From a virus, in the IMG/VR virus record IMGVR_UViG_3300042293_000657, positions 1-50,104 of that record: DNA of 50,104 nucleotides; one strand, written 5' to 3'. Every line of letters begins with the position of its first letter. The first letter of the stretch is position 1. The notes under the pieces are model-generated. The model did not search any database and was not told the origin of the DNA. It saw nothing but the letters and a program-made list of their open reading frames with translations. A program made the translations under genes and the position numbers. Of this stretch, positions 16,401-27,300 are shown piece by piece.

Positions 16401-17736
16401 AGATATTAGCTTCTGTAAAAATGTTATTAAAGTTTGCAATGCTAATTGCTCCATTTGAAACTGAAAGAGATCCTACAGGAAGGCCCATGCTTTGATTTGC
16501 AATAGATTTTGTTATGTCAAATGACTCTGTATAATTTGAAAGGTTTACTACTAGTCTGGGAGATATTTCTATAACATCTAATGAAGAATCTGAAGAGTTC
16601 ATTGTTTTTACAACCACTCTAATCCCCCTTATTTGTTCAAACTCTGTAAAAAAATTCTCTCCATTAACTGTGTAGTAGATTGGATCTGATGGCTCTGTTA
16701 CTGTTCCATTAGTCTTAACGATAGTTTCTTCATATAAGGACCATCCATAACTAACACTAGAGGTAGTCCATTCTGAACCGTCCCATATTTTTAATACACC
16801 TTGTGGGTTTGAGTCATCATCAACAATATATGCATAGCCCACAAGAGATCCCTGGTTGGGAAGCAAGGATGTAGTTGTTCTTCCAAGATAAGTAAATGTT
16901 GTAGCAAATCCTAGTGGGACTTTGATTCCATAAAAAATTTCTAAGTGACCATCTTTGGGAATTATTGGAGAGTCGTCTAGTCTTAAAGAGTTTTCATTAA
17001 ACTCAATTGCATCTACCCAAGAGCTTCCCTTTAGTACTTGTATTTTAAATCTTTGTGGAACTGTAGCGTTTGAGTATGCAAAGAGAGGGTCTTCAATTAC
17101 TAAGTCCCCTGAAGTTCTCATGCTGCCAAGGTTAACTGATCCTACGTTTGTTTGAATCTTTACAACAATTCTATTTGCATTTACAGGATTCTTATAAACA
17201 ATAAATGGACAGGCATCATCAATACCATACCCATCTATCCCGATAGCAGCGGGAGTTGAAATTCCTCTCTCTGTTCCATTTTCTGTTCTGTAAGAACTCC
17301 AATATTTAAAGTAATCATTACGAGAGGGCATGTAGTATCTTGGCCTATCGCCAGATCTAACATTGTCAATATATGATCCCGCTAAAAATCTTGCTTTATT
17401 TATTCCAGACCTTGGTCTAAATGGAAGAAGGCAGTCTCCCAGAGAGTAGTACAAGTCTTTTGTTTTATCTACAACAGAAAAATTTTCATCTTCAGTATCT
17501 GAGTACTCTTTGTATGAAAGCTCAGCTTCTGTATAGTAGTCTCCAGTATCAAACTCATCGTATGTAGATATTGCTTCCAGGAACTTTGCTTCTGTCCCAA
17601 ATGGGCGGTAGCGATAGTTTCCAACTCTAGAAACATTATCTAAATCATTTAAATTAAACTCAGCTAAGATGAGAGAGGATATCTTTAATGAGTGACTATT
17701 GGAAAACGCATCTTGTAGGTCTGAGTCCTCAAACAT
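13441..17736 (-). CDS. large tail-tip/baseplate hub protein with LamG-like insert
   Basis: 1431 residues beginning TAATG at the end of the distal-tail gene. The middle (about 480-640) reads like a tail-hub domain (YAISTMLDYIGFSNYSF, VSVAEILQRLAVATQTAMFF, DEYNNFIVMS), a form common in gp27/Tal-type proteins that test insertion competence. Residues about 960-1170 contain alternating strands and a GGIRFYLYINNILIQIVND hairpin typical of concanavalin A/LamG sandwich domains, which bind carbohydrate. The C-terminus (LQLGDIVTIDYM ... FVVQDISYSRSLDGPG) returns to the hub type. No peptidoglycan hydrolase motif is obvious. It probably closes the tail tube and carries a sugar-binding domain. Confidence 0.68.
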   Translation of the reverse strand: MFEDSDLQDAFSNSHSLKISSLILAEFNLNDLDNVSRVGNYRYRPFGTEAKFLEAISTYDEFDTGDYYTEAELSYKEYSDTEDENFSVVDKTKDLYYSLGDCLLPFRPRSGINKARFLAGSYIDNVRSGDRPRYYMPSRNDYFKYWSSYRTENGTERGISTPAAIGIDGYGIDDACPFIVYKNPVNANRIVVKIQTNVGSVNLGSMRTSGDLVIEDPLFAYSNATVPQRFKIQVLKGSSWVDAIEFNENSLRLDDSPIIPKDGHLEIFYGIKVPLGFATTFTYLGRTTTSLLPNQGSLVGYAYIVDDDSNPQGVLKIWDGSEWTTSSVSYGWSLYEETIVKTNGTVTEPSDPIYYTVNGENFFTEFEQIRGIRVVVKTMNSSDSSLDVIEISPRLVVNLSNYTESFDITKSIANQSMGLPVGSLSVSNGAISIANFNNIFTEANIFNGLTGSIVSEYARQNTKFVIYETILNVNGYDKYVPIKTFYAEEFPRPSGGDSTISIPLRDLFFRLETTNAPSVLTQETTLTYAISTMLDYIGFSNYSFRNITSANDPILPFFFVEPNVSVAEILQRLAVATQTAMFFDEYNNFIVMSKEFLFPDATDRETDMILLGNDDTIANIESISDNQTRIINSGQIMYTIRYIQREVSSLSSMLKLDSERVYKYKPVLLWEVAATDETKTINEANKVSSGYALGAMALNNPISASAPYVANRQVVNNIIDFGESVYWLPRFQGYLYANGEIIRFDAVEYSVPSSAEPVVWISSNQEYQKYFGSLAFNGKMFPTGRVRIYSEPYYENVNESAILKNGDVRVHGRNQFGTEITFHSAGLNPYWSDNDNTYGLKMYSDLIFSNKPTASIVNPVISTTQRVELAEINTVARKSKRNGIIKNFMSSKVFAEGEVNNLLVTDSGAVQSSALVITGPASDPVVPSPRDLVSYVYKDLSTNFSFRSFGTRMRIIGKVNRNSGQISNGSSNYFSLQSPSNPSSFGVNASSGGMGIMVDPTNGSGYYFEIASLNETNIDSYILADDSEEINSTLHNIIFYKVNKNVKVGDTANSPATPIKLWGGLSNILVDSGFFVGQDRIATTEESTVYDLSIEYESLSGGGIRFYLYINNILIQIVNDTSPLPINTSMALFVRGSSHCMFENMYALDDLVAKNTNSQISQTNNVFDENGISTSEFLRKYAISGMVQSTYLTGISPDTNTQYKVYFEEFGTIMRECAHFNIKYDLAYPSFYSKIAKTFSNDRGYTVSKFYGGAYESEFLIFNSSDKAIVLDETTGNYLRILGITFTQNTTQVLSVDKYFNKLSNYSDPSYQGNEITSPNISLQKYNKIKASRSRYGLKEFSLESMYIQSEDDANSLMGWLIEKTMEPRREIVINTFPMPHLQLGDIVTIDYMMPGEIEYVDPETRFVVQDISYSRSLDGPGQSIKVVEII

Positions 17737-18317
17737 TAAACTTCCTCAAGACTAACAGATATATCCCACATGTCATAATTTGTTCCGCCACGTTTAATTA
17801 CGTCATGGTCAAATGAGGAAAAGAATACCTGTAAAACTTGATTATATTCTGCTAAATGACCATAGGTATTTTCAGTAAACTCATTGTATTTATCATATGC
17901 AAGAAGAATATAAAACGATCCTGTATGATTTTCATACCAATTTACAATGTCTACGCCTCCAGCTCCTAAGTCTGCTGTGAAATCTTCTACATTGTTGGTC
18001 AATACGCCAAGATCAGAAAATGTTGCAGATGCGGAAAATGCACGGGAAGGCAAAAGATTCCATGAAAAAGAAAGTCTCTGTTTATCTGCTATGTGATAAG
18101 ATCTCATAGTTCCATTAATCATTCTTTTTTTGTTCTCTATTCTTTCACAAGATATAGAAATCTCTGATCTATTGTGGTCAGAAAGAATTATAAAGTCTTC
18201 AAATTCTGTGCCAACTGGAACAAACTTTCCATTGCTTTTTTCATATGCATCAGCCCAGACAATTGCTTGGGGTCTTGAATAAGCAGATCTTCCAGCCATA
18301 TATAAACTATTAGCCAC
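17736..18317 (-). CDS. distal tail (Dit-like) or minor tail protein
   Basis: 193 residues from a GTG at 18317 that overlaps the tape-measure stop by eight bases; AAGGAG lies inside the tape measure end. The protein is beta-rich, with SEISISCERIENKKRMINGT, QRLSFSWNLLPS and a C-terminal WDISVSLEEV. That is the usual style of the first gene after the tape measure in siphoviruses, which joins the tail tube to the tip. A length near 200 fits the N-terminal domain of Dit proteins. The identity is inferred mainly from gene order. Confidence 0.58.
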   Translation of the reverse strand: MANSLYMAGRSAYSRPQAIVWADAYEKSNGKFVPVGTEFEDFIILSDHNRSEISISCERIENKKRMINGTMRSYHIADKQRLSFSWNLLPSRAFSASATFSDLGVLTNNVEDFTADLGAGGVDIVNWYENHTGSFYILLAYDKYNEFTENTYGHLAEYNQVLQVFFSSFDHDVIKRGGTNYDMWDISVSLEEV

Positions 18318-21300
18318 GGATGTTATTACTCCTTATACCTTTATTTTCAGTCATTTTAATCTTTTGCATCACGGCGTTTGCTACATCATTTGCATCCATG
18401 TCGGAGCCATTTAACGTTACGTTTACATTATAATTATACATTGATCCAGACTTTTCTGTTTTATTAGAAGAATTGAAAGAGTTAGTTTTCATAGTTGGGA
18501 AGACTTGACCATTTAGTAATTCTAGTAAAGGTCCATATTGTTCTGCAACTCTTTTTCTTACAACAAATTCCCCTGGGGTGAGCAGAGCTGGAACCTTGTC
18601 TGTCATTCCTCTTCCAGGAACGATAGATCCATATGCATATTTTTTAGCTGATCCTCCATACATCATTCCTGGAGCACGTTCTGTAGATCCTTTGTAATTT
18701 ACCATTCCACCTATAGCATAATTAGAAATAAAACCACCAAAAGCTCTGTTTGCTGCTCTTGCTTTTGCTGCATTTGCTGCTGCTCTTACTGCTGCTGCTG
18801 CATCTGCTGCCCTATCTGCTGCTGATGGTCCTGCTACTCTTTTTGCCGCTGCTTCCGCTGCTGCTCTTGCCCTGTCTGCTGCTGCCGCTGCTGCTGCTTT
18901 TGCTCTTTGTGCTTCTGCTTCATTTGCTTTTGCTTGCGCTGCTGCTCTCGCTTTTGCTGCATTTGCTGCTGCTTCCGCTGCTGCTCTTGCTGCTGCTGCA
19001 TCTCTTACTGCTGCTGCTGCATCTGCTGCCCTATCTGCTGCTGATGGTCCTGCTACTCTTTTTGCCGCTGCTTCCGCTGCTGCTCTTGCTGCTGCTGCCA
19101 ATCTTGCTGCATCTGCCAATCTTTGTGATTGATCTGCTGTTGGTGTTGGTGCTGATGGTGCTGATGGTGTTAATGTTTTTACTGGTGGTATATTAACAGA
19201 ATTCGATCCCCCTCCACCGCTACCGCCGAGGTACCCGCCACCAGTGGTTAGGGCTGGACCAGCTGGATTTAAAAGCATCCCGCTTTGACCAATAGGGTAA
19301 GGGTCGGGTGCTGGCTCTGCTGGTGTTGCTTCTGTCTCCCCAGCATTATCTCCTGGAATAGTTTTGTTTAAACGATCTTGATCCTTTTGGAGATCTTTTA
19401 ATTTAACTCTAAGATTTTCTAGCGCCTCTGCAGCGTTATTATATTTTGTTGCAAGCCTATCGGCTTCATTATTTATTTGTATTTGCAAGTCATATATTTT
19501 ATTTTCAGCAGGTAGTATTTTAGTACTTTGAATTATATAAATCTCATCTTGAATTACTCTTTGTCTCATCTGAAGATCTTCAATATCTTTATTAATCTTT
19601 TTCTTTTGCTTTTCTATTTCAAGAATTTTATTTTGAATGTTTTGAGTTGCTTTTTCTTTTTGAGACTCAAGAGCAGATCTTGCCTCTTCTCTACTTTGTC
19701 TGGCAAGTTCTTGTGACATTCCCAAAGCACCTTGGGCTGCAGCAGCAACGTCACCACGGGAAAGTGCTTGAGCAACATCAAGTTGCCCCTGCTTAAGTTT
19801 TGCAATATTTTCTTCTCTGTTATATATTTCATCAAGAGCTTCAATTTGAGCATCATATGCTTCAGAAGTTTTATCAGATAGTTCTTGAAGCTTTTCTATT
19901 TGATCGTCAAGGGGTTCAAGTTCTCTTTGCTTAAGTTCAATGTTTCTACCAATTATATCAACTTCTTGTTGTTTTCCTCTAACAATCTTTTCTTGCCCGT
20001 CAATAATTTTTTGCTGAGCTTCAACCAGATCTTCAAGAGGTTTAACTATCTCAATCTCTTCAATCTGACGTTGAACATCTTTTATTTCCATAAGGTTGTC
20101 GCGTTTTTCTTGTTCAAGTCTGCCTGGATCTCTAGCATATTCTGCTGCTTTTAATTTATTATAAGCATCTGTAAGGAGTTCTACCTTTCCAGTAGCATCC
20201 CCTGCTTTTAATCCCGCTGCTGCCAGTGCAGCAGCTAACTCTGGAGTTTTTCCTTCATTAATAAAACCTAGTTCTGCAACTAATAATGATGTTTGAGTTT
20301 TCATGTCAGTAATAGACCCTGAAATTTTTTGAGCTTGATTGATTATAGGAGCATCTCTTTCTGCTGCTTCTCTCGCTTCTTTAAAAGCTTGTAATTTTTG
20401 ATTAATCTCCCTTTTTTCTTCTTTACTTGTTCCTTTATCTTTTAGTTTTCTTCTTAGCTGTTGAGCATAAAGAAGATCTTCATCAGAAATGAGTTCTCTA
20501 ATAGCATTTATGTCATCTTCATATAGACCCTTGTCTGCTAATTTTTTATTGTATTGTGAAGAAAGAGCAGTTTTTTTAGACTCTTGAACCAATGCTTGTG
20601 GAGTTAATGCAGCCATTGCTGCGGCGTCTGAAATCTTTGTTTTTTGGTAATCAGCATATGCTGCCTTGACTTTTTCAAGTCCACCCTTGATAAGTTTTAG
20701 TCCTGCTGCACCTTGAGACCTTAAATATTCTAAAAATTCAGGTGCAAATGGGCCAGCTATAAAGTTTTTAAATCCTTTTTCATTTTGAAGATTTGATATA
20801 CCTTTAAAGGTTTCCCCTGATAATTTTGCTTGTTCTTTAAGTTGTTGGGCTATTGACTTTTCTCCACCGCCACTACTACCTGAGCTAGATCCAGAGCCAG
20901 GAATTGGTGCAACAGTTGCCTCTACTAATGCTTTTTCTGTACCTATTTGACTTTGCAAAGATGCAATTCTTTTCAAAATTATTTGTCTTGATTCTGCATC
21001 TGTCGCAGTTTTTAGTGCTGCCATTGCACTGTTTAATTGCATAACAAGTGATAAATTTTTAACTTCATATCCCATTCTTATTTCAATCATTTGTTCTTGA
21101 ACAACTGGATCTAATTTATCAAAGTTTTTAAATTGTTCTCTTAGTCCAGCTATCGCATTTGCTGCTGCTTCTTGTGGAGTTCCTCCTGCTATATTTTTTC
21201 CACTATAAGCAACAGCAATATCTATCATTGCTTTTTTTCTAATTTCTGAATTACCACTTTCTAAGTCTTTCATGGCTTTGTTAAGTTTTATAACATTTTT

Positions 21301-24300
21301 TGATACTTGCTCTGGAGTAAGTGGTTTTCCTTCTGCGTCAAGGGTTAGAAATTCCATTGCTGCAGTCATATTAATATTTGGATTAAGATTTTCAATAATT
21401 TTCCATTGATCTTTTAATGTTTTTGCAGCAGCACCAAATTTTAATAAATCTGCTGGGTCTGTTGTGTCAATTTTCAAACCCTTTATCATTTCATCTGGCA
21501 AAGACATAATATCTTCCTGCGCTATGGTTAACTTTGTAATTGATGAAATCATTTCTGCTGGAGTATTTTCTCCTTCAGTTTGAATTACATATCTAATTAC
21601 TTTTTCAACTACCCCACCTTCTGCTGCTCTAGCAAAAGCTTTGTTGATTTTTTCTGATCCATCTACTTCTCTAACTGCTTTTCCATAGGCATCACTTTTT
21701 TGAATTGCGACTGCCTGCTCTACTCCAACTGATCCTGAAAGAGATTGAAGTCCGAATGCAATGTCTGTTCGTCTTCTTTCTTGTTCTTCAGGAGAAATAA
21801 TATTTCTTCCTGTATCTCCAGTCTGTATTCCAGCAGACTTAAGCGTTTCTATACCAGTTTTTAGAAGATTTTCTGGTAAGGATGCAATATAATTTTCAAT
21901 TAAAGCTGTATTTCCTCCAGCTGCTTCAAATTCCTTACCTATTGTAACAACATCACTTGACTGTCCCTTTGTAATTCCTGGAATATTTTGTGCAAACGTA
22001 ATAAATTGTGCAGTAGCAATACTTGCTCCATCTCGCAATGCCTTAAGTGCATCAACGTTGTACATAATTTCTTGACCAAATTGAGCAGCTTGTTCAGCAG
22101 TCATGTCTCCAGCAAGTACGGATGCTTTAATTGCCTCATTTAGTCCCTCAAGATCGACCTCTCTTGCAAGATCTTGTGCTTCTTTTGATTCTTCAACTAA
22201 GGAGGTTTGTTGTGTAGAATCAAGTTCACCAAAAGATTTATCAAATTGTACATCTGCTTGTTGCTTAACAAATTCTTTTTGATAAGCTGATTGTGAGGGC
22301 GTTATTACATCTACCATCCCCAATGCCGCCCCCACTAGGTTTCCACTAAGTAGGCTTAATGCAGGCCTCAAATAATCTTTTGATTCGCTAAAGCCAAGGG
22401 AAGATGTTCCAATGTTTGTTGAATTAGTAATTGCACCTACCTGATCTTCTGTATAGCCTGCTGCAACCATTTGTTGATCCAGAGCTTGTCTTGCGGCACC
22501 TTGTTCAGCAGCATTGCTAACAGATTTTTTAATAACATTTGTGTATTGTTCTTGAGCCGTTCTTGCTTCTGTTATTGCAGTATGATATTCGTTCCAACCA
22601 ATTGTTCCTTCTGCGTATTGCTGTTCGGCAACTCCAATTACATTTCCATAATCTTGAATTATTTGTGTGGCTGCCCCTATAGCTCTACCAGCGGTTTCAT
22701 TTGAAAGGCTTGCTTCCCCACTTGATACTGCAAGTTTTGCAAGAGAACCATCGGCATCAACTGCCGCTTTACGCATATCAGCAATTTCTTTTATAGCAGA
22801 AGTTCCAGTTTTTTGTCCTGATATAGATGAAACAGCTTGATTTGAAAGAACAGAGTCTCCAAGTTTTAATCCTACTGCTTTAGCAAAAGTAGTTGCTGCT
22901 TTCTGATCCATCATTCCAGATGCTATTGCTGTCTTTAAATAATCTGATAGTTTTTGGAATCTTTCAGCAGATGTTGAATTTTGAAGATCTTCAATAAACT
23001 TTTGTCCAGCACCAGATTCAAATACCCCAGAGAATTCATTTGCGATTGTTGCTTCTTCTTCTGAAGAAATTCCCATTACTGCTTTTTGTCTGGCTTGTGC
23101 AGGAGTTTCTGTTCCTAGTACTTGTGCCATTGTATTTAATGCATTTGCAGTAGCACCAATATTTGCTCCAAACTCCGCTGCTTTAGTGGCAGCATCATCT
23201 ACACTCTTTCTCCAAATATATAATCCAGCACCTACTGCTGCTAAAGCTGCTGCTACTGCTGCTGCTGGAAGTGCAATTGCAGCAAGTGGTGCTAGCATTG
23301 GTCCAAGCATTGGTAGCATACTGCCCATGCTAAGAGCCATTCCTCCAGCATTCATGGCTGCCCCTAGTCCTGCATTTGATTCACCAACAGAGCCTGCACC
23401 CATCATTAAGGCTCCACCAGCCATTCCTATGCCCATGGAAGCTCCCATGCCCTTCATTCCACCCATAGATTGAAGACCTCTACCAATGGCTGAGTTTGCT
23501 TTATTTTCTTTTCCAAATCCAAGTGTTCTTGAAGAAAATCCTCTTTGTCTTGTAGTTGTTGTTCTTCTAATTGCTATGGCACGACCAATTTCTCTTCCAA
23601 TTGTTTTATCATCCATAGCATTTCTACCCAATACTGCGTCTGACTGATATTCATATATTGGGGAACCTTTTTGTGCAAGAGCCTTTGCCTTTTCTGGATC
23701 TTTAATTGGCTTTCCATCTGCACCAAATCCAATGATATCTCCACCTTCTGCATATCCCATTAAAGTTCCATTATTAACAGAGCGTAGTAAATCTAAATTC
23801 TTTTTTGTAGCATCTTTATTGATAACAAATTCACCTGGAGTAAGTACTGCTGGTACTGTGTCTTTATTCCCTACCCCTGGAACTATGTTTCTAGATGTTT
23901 TTGTTGAATCAAATATTTCTCCACCAATATTTCTCATCTGAGGAAGAATGCCACCCATGTTAAGTTTTGATACAACATTTGGATAAGATACTTCTCTTCC
24001 TCTTCCCCAGTTAACAAAGGCAGCCATATTTTCAGATTCATCATAAAGTCGATCTAAGTCGGGCTTTGCTTTATCGCGGGAAACTTCTCCTCTAACAATT
24101 GCCATTCTTATTTTTTTAATTTCTTCTTTTGCCTTGTCGTATCTTGCTTGAGCTTCTTCTCTTTCTACAATTCTAGTTTTTGGCCTTCCCGTTAGTCTTG
24201 CACCTAAAAGGGCAACCTCTTTTTCGTCAAGGATTTCATTACTTGCTGCTGGATTATTTATTCTTTGTTCATCTCTGGGAACAATTCTTCCGCTTACATC

Positions 24301-27300
24301 AAAGTATTTTTCTCCCTTCTTTATAGAAGTTTTATAAATTGTAGGAATATTTGATTCTTGTAAATCATCAATAATCTTTTGATGACCAGCAATAAATTCT
24401 TGATCTCTTTTAATTCTTTCTTCAAGTTTTTTCTTGTTGGCTTTCCAAATAACACCACCAGATGCTTGAATTTCTTCTGGAGTTAGTCTTAAACCTAATG
24501 CCCCATTTTCTTGATTAAATGGAGACCATGTTTTCAAAGGGTGTGGACCATCTGGCCCCAAAGATCTTAACCAATCTATATCTCTTTTCATTCCTTGACT
24601 TCTTTGAGCAATTTGGAATTTTGAGTTATTCATTTTGTCAAATAATCTAGAGCTTTCTATAAATCTTCCAACACCCTTACCTGTTGACCAGCTAGAGACT
24701 TCCTTTAAAGTTCCTCCGCTTATTGGGTCAACAGATCCTCTTGTTATGTCTATCTTTTTTCTAGATGTAGACAATCCTCTTTTTATGTTTGCTGGGATGT
24801 TTTGCAACATGTCATCTCTATTTGATTGACTAATAGATGTTGTCATTCTTGAGAACCATTCAACAATGTTTGCTGGGATGCGGCCTCTTGCACCTCTTGC
24901 TGCATTTGCTGCTGCAGCAATTCCTCCTCCTCCTAGCATTGAAATCATTCCACCCATATTAAGTTGGGACGATTCTGACATAACGTATCTTCCTGATGAT
25001 TTTCCAGTGCTCTTTAATCTTGATGTTCCTTGCATTCTTAAAGAGTCGTATAGTTTTTCAGGAAGATTTCTTTTTAAAATATCTGTAAAGATATTATCAA
25101 ATTCTCCTGGTTTAAGAGGTGTTTCGCCTATACTTCCAAATATATTTCGTGCATCATTGTATGATCTTTCTATTGCTGGAATAGATATTGTGTCTGGTAT
25201 ACCTAGTCTTCTTGCAGCTTCCAGCTGCAAAGAAAATGGATGAGCAGGAGTGTTTGCAAGATCGTTATAGATATCTTCTCCAGTTATCTTTCCAAAAGAA
25301 GGTCCACCTTTAAGACCTTGATTAACTCTTGGTGATTGCCAAATCATTAACCCTGGATGATAAGTTCTTTCATCATCAATTTTAATTCCCTTGGCAACGT
25401 GACCTCTTTGCAAAAATTCTGCAGACAACATGCTTTCGTCCAAAACATCTCTTCCAAGGCTAGAGCTTGAACCCATTATTCTTTTTCTATCATTTTTTTG
25501 CAATCCCCCTCCCGTACCCGTCAACCAACCTGGAAGCAAGCCCCGTGAACTTCCCGACAATCTTTGAAAGTTTTTCATTAACATTCCTATATTGGCATAC
25601 TGTACTCCAGGAATCATTCCACCCTTGTTTGCATGAGTGGCTTGACCAGATCCTCTTAGACCTGCATAATCAAGAACTCCTTCAGGTCTTCCTAGATTTC
25701 CAGCTTCTCTTCCTGCAAGGTTTCCAATATTTATCTGTCTACCATCCATGTCAACATAAAGATCTTTTTTATTTTTTCCTGATGAATATTGAATTCCTCT
25801 AGCATCTAGGGTTTGTTTTATTAGTGGCAAAGATGCATTTGCATTTACAGCATCTCCTTGAAGCACATCCCTTATAAAATCATTTCTTCTTGTTTTGGGA
25901 AATCCAGCAGAGTCTAAATATTTTCTTACAGCATTACGAGAGGCTTTTTCAAATCTTCCGTTAGTAATACCTGTCATTGGAAGTTTTAAGATTTCTTCTT
26001 TATAAATTCTGTCAAAAACATTTCTATCTAATTTTGCACCCAAATAACTGTCTAGCTGTTTTGCCAATGGGGAATAAACATCTGGTGTATTCAATTCTTT
26101 AAGAAGATTATCTCTTGTTAAATCCCCTCTCATCATAGCTAGGTTTGAGTCTTGAGACATTCTAAAAGTTAGGTTTCCACGAGTTTTTAATCCAAGCTGT
26201 TCTGGACTAAACCCAAGTCTTTCAACAGCAAATCTTAAAGTGTCTACCCTTACATTTTGTCCTTTTTGATATTTTCCAGTTAAAGTATTGTATAGGTCTT
26301 GTGAGCTTCTTGAGGATGCTGCGTTTGATGCTTGAGTTTTTCTAGTCCCCCCTCTACCGCCCATTGCAATTGGAATAGTTGCTGCCTCTTGTCTTTGAGT
26401 CTGTACTCTTGCCATAACTCTTTGCATTGCAGCGGTCATACCTGCCCCACCACCAGTATTCAACATAGAGACTGGCTTTCCACTATTAATGGCATGAAGC
26501 AAAGAGAAGTTTTCCTGTGTGGCCTTTTTGTTTACTACAAACTCTCCAGGTGTTAGAACTGCTGGGACGGTATCTCTATTTCCAACCCCTGGAATAGTGC
26601 CTCCACTGTTTCTTGCAACTATTGGAAGAGGTCTGCCTGCAAGATTTGACGATCCTCCTCTAGCCCTAGTCATTGCTGCGCCAGGAATTGCAAATGCTCC
26701 TCCTGCGACTGAAGCTTTTGAGGCGTCCATCATTCTTGCAGCAAGAATTTGATAAGAAGCTGCTAATTCATCAACTGCTGTACTTGCTACTCCAGCAGCT
26801 AAAGGCTGGTCTCTTAATGCCATATTTACAAACTCAGTGGATTGTCCCAATTGCATTGCAGCGTTTGCTGCGTCCATTTCTGCAAGACTCATGTATTTTA
26901 ATGTTTGACTTACTGCCTGAATTGAACCAGATATTCCACCTTTTGTAAATCCCTTAAAGGCTACTCCAATAACATTTCCAAATTTAATAAGAGTTCCTGT
27001 TAGGTTCATTAACAAACCTAAAAACATAGTTCCTGCTGGGATTAAAATACCAGTAATTACTGTTCCAAATCCAATAAACTTTTTAGCAAAGTCTGGTAAA
27101 GAATTAAATTTTTCTACTAGGCTTCCTAGAAATTCAAGAACAGGAATAGCTAGTTGAGTAAACATTTCTCCAATTGGAGCTATGGCAAGCTTTAGTCTTT
27201 CCATTGCTGCGACAAATTTTGTTGCAGAAGAATCTTCAATAGCACCAAGTTCTTTTGTAGCAGAAGCAGCAAGTTGTGCTGCTGACAATGCAGCAGTATC

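Noticed and set aside
18783-19089. CRISPR-like reading of the repeated blocks.
   Set aside because: Only two long copies inside a coding alanine tract, with a repetitive spacer; no array structure or cas genes. The Cas4-like nuclease is of the phage recombination type.
18750-19196. Plus-strand open frame of 148 codons made almost entirely of Leu.
   Set aside because: It is the antisense of the alanine-codon (GCN) tract in the tape measure; composition, not coding, keeps it open.
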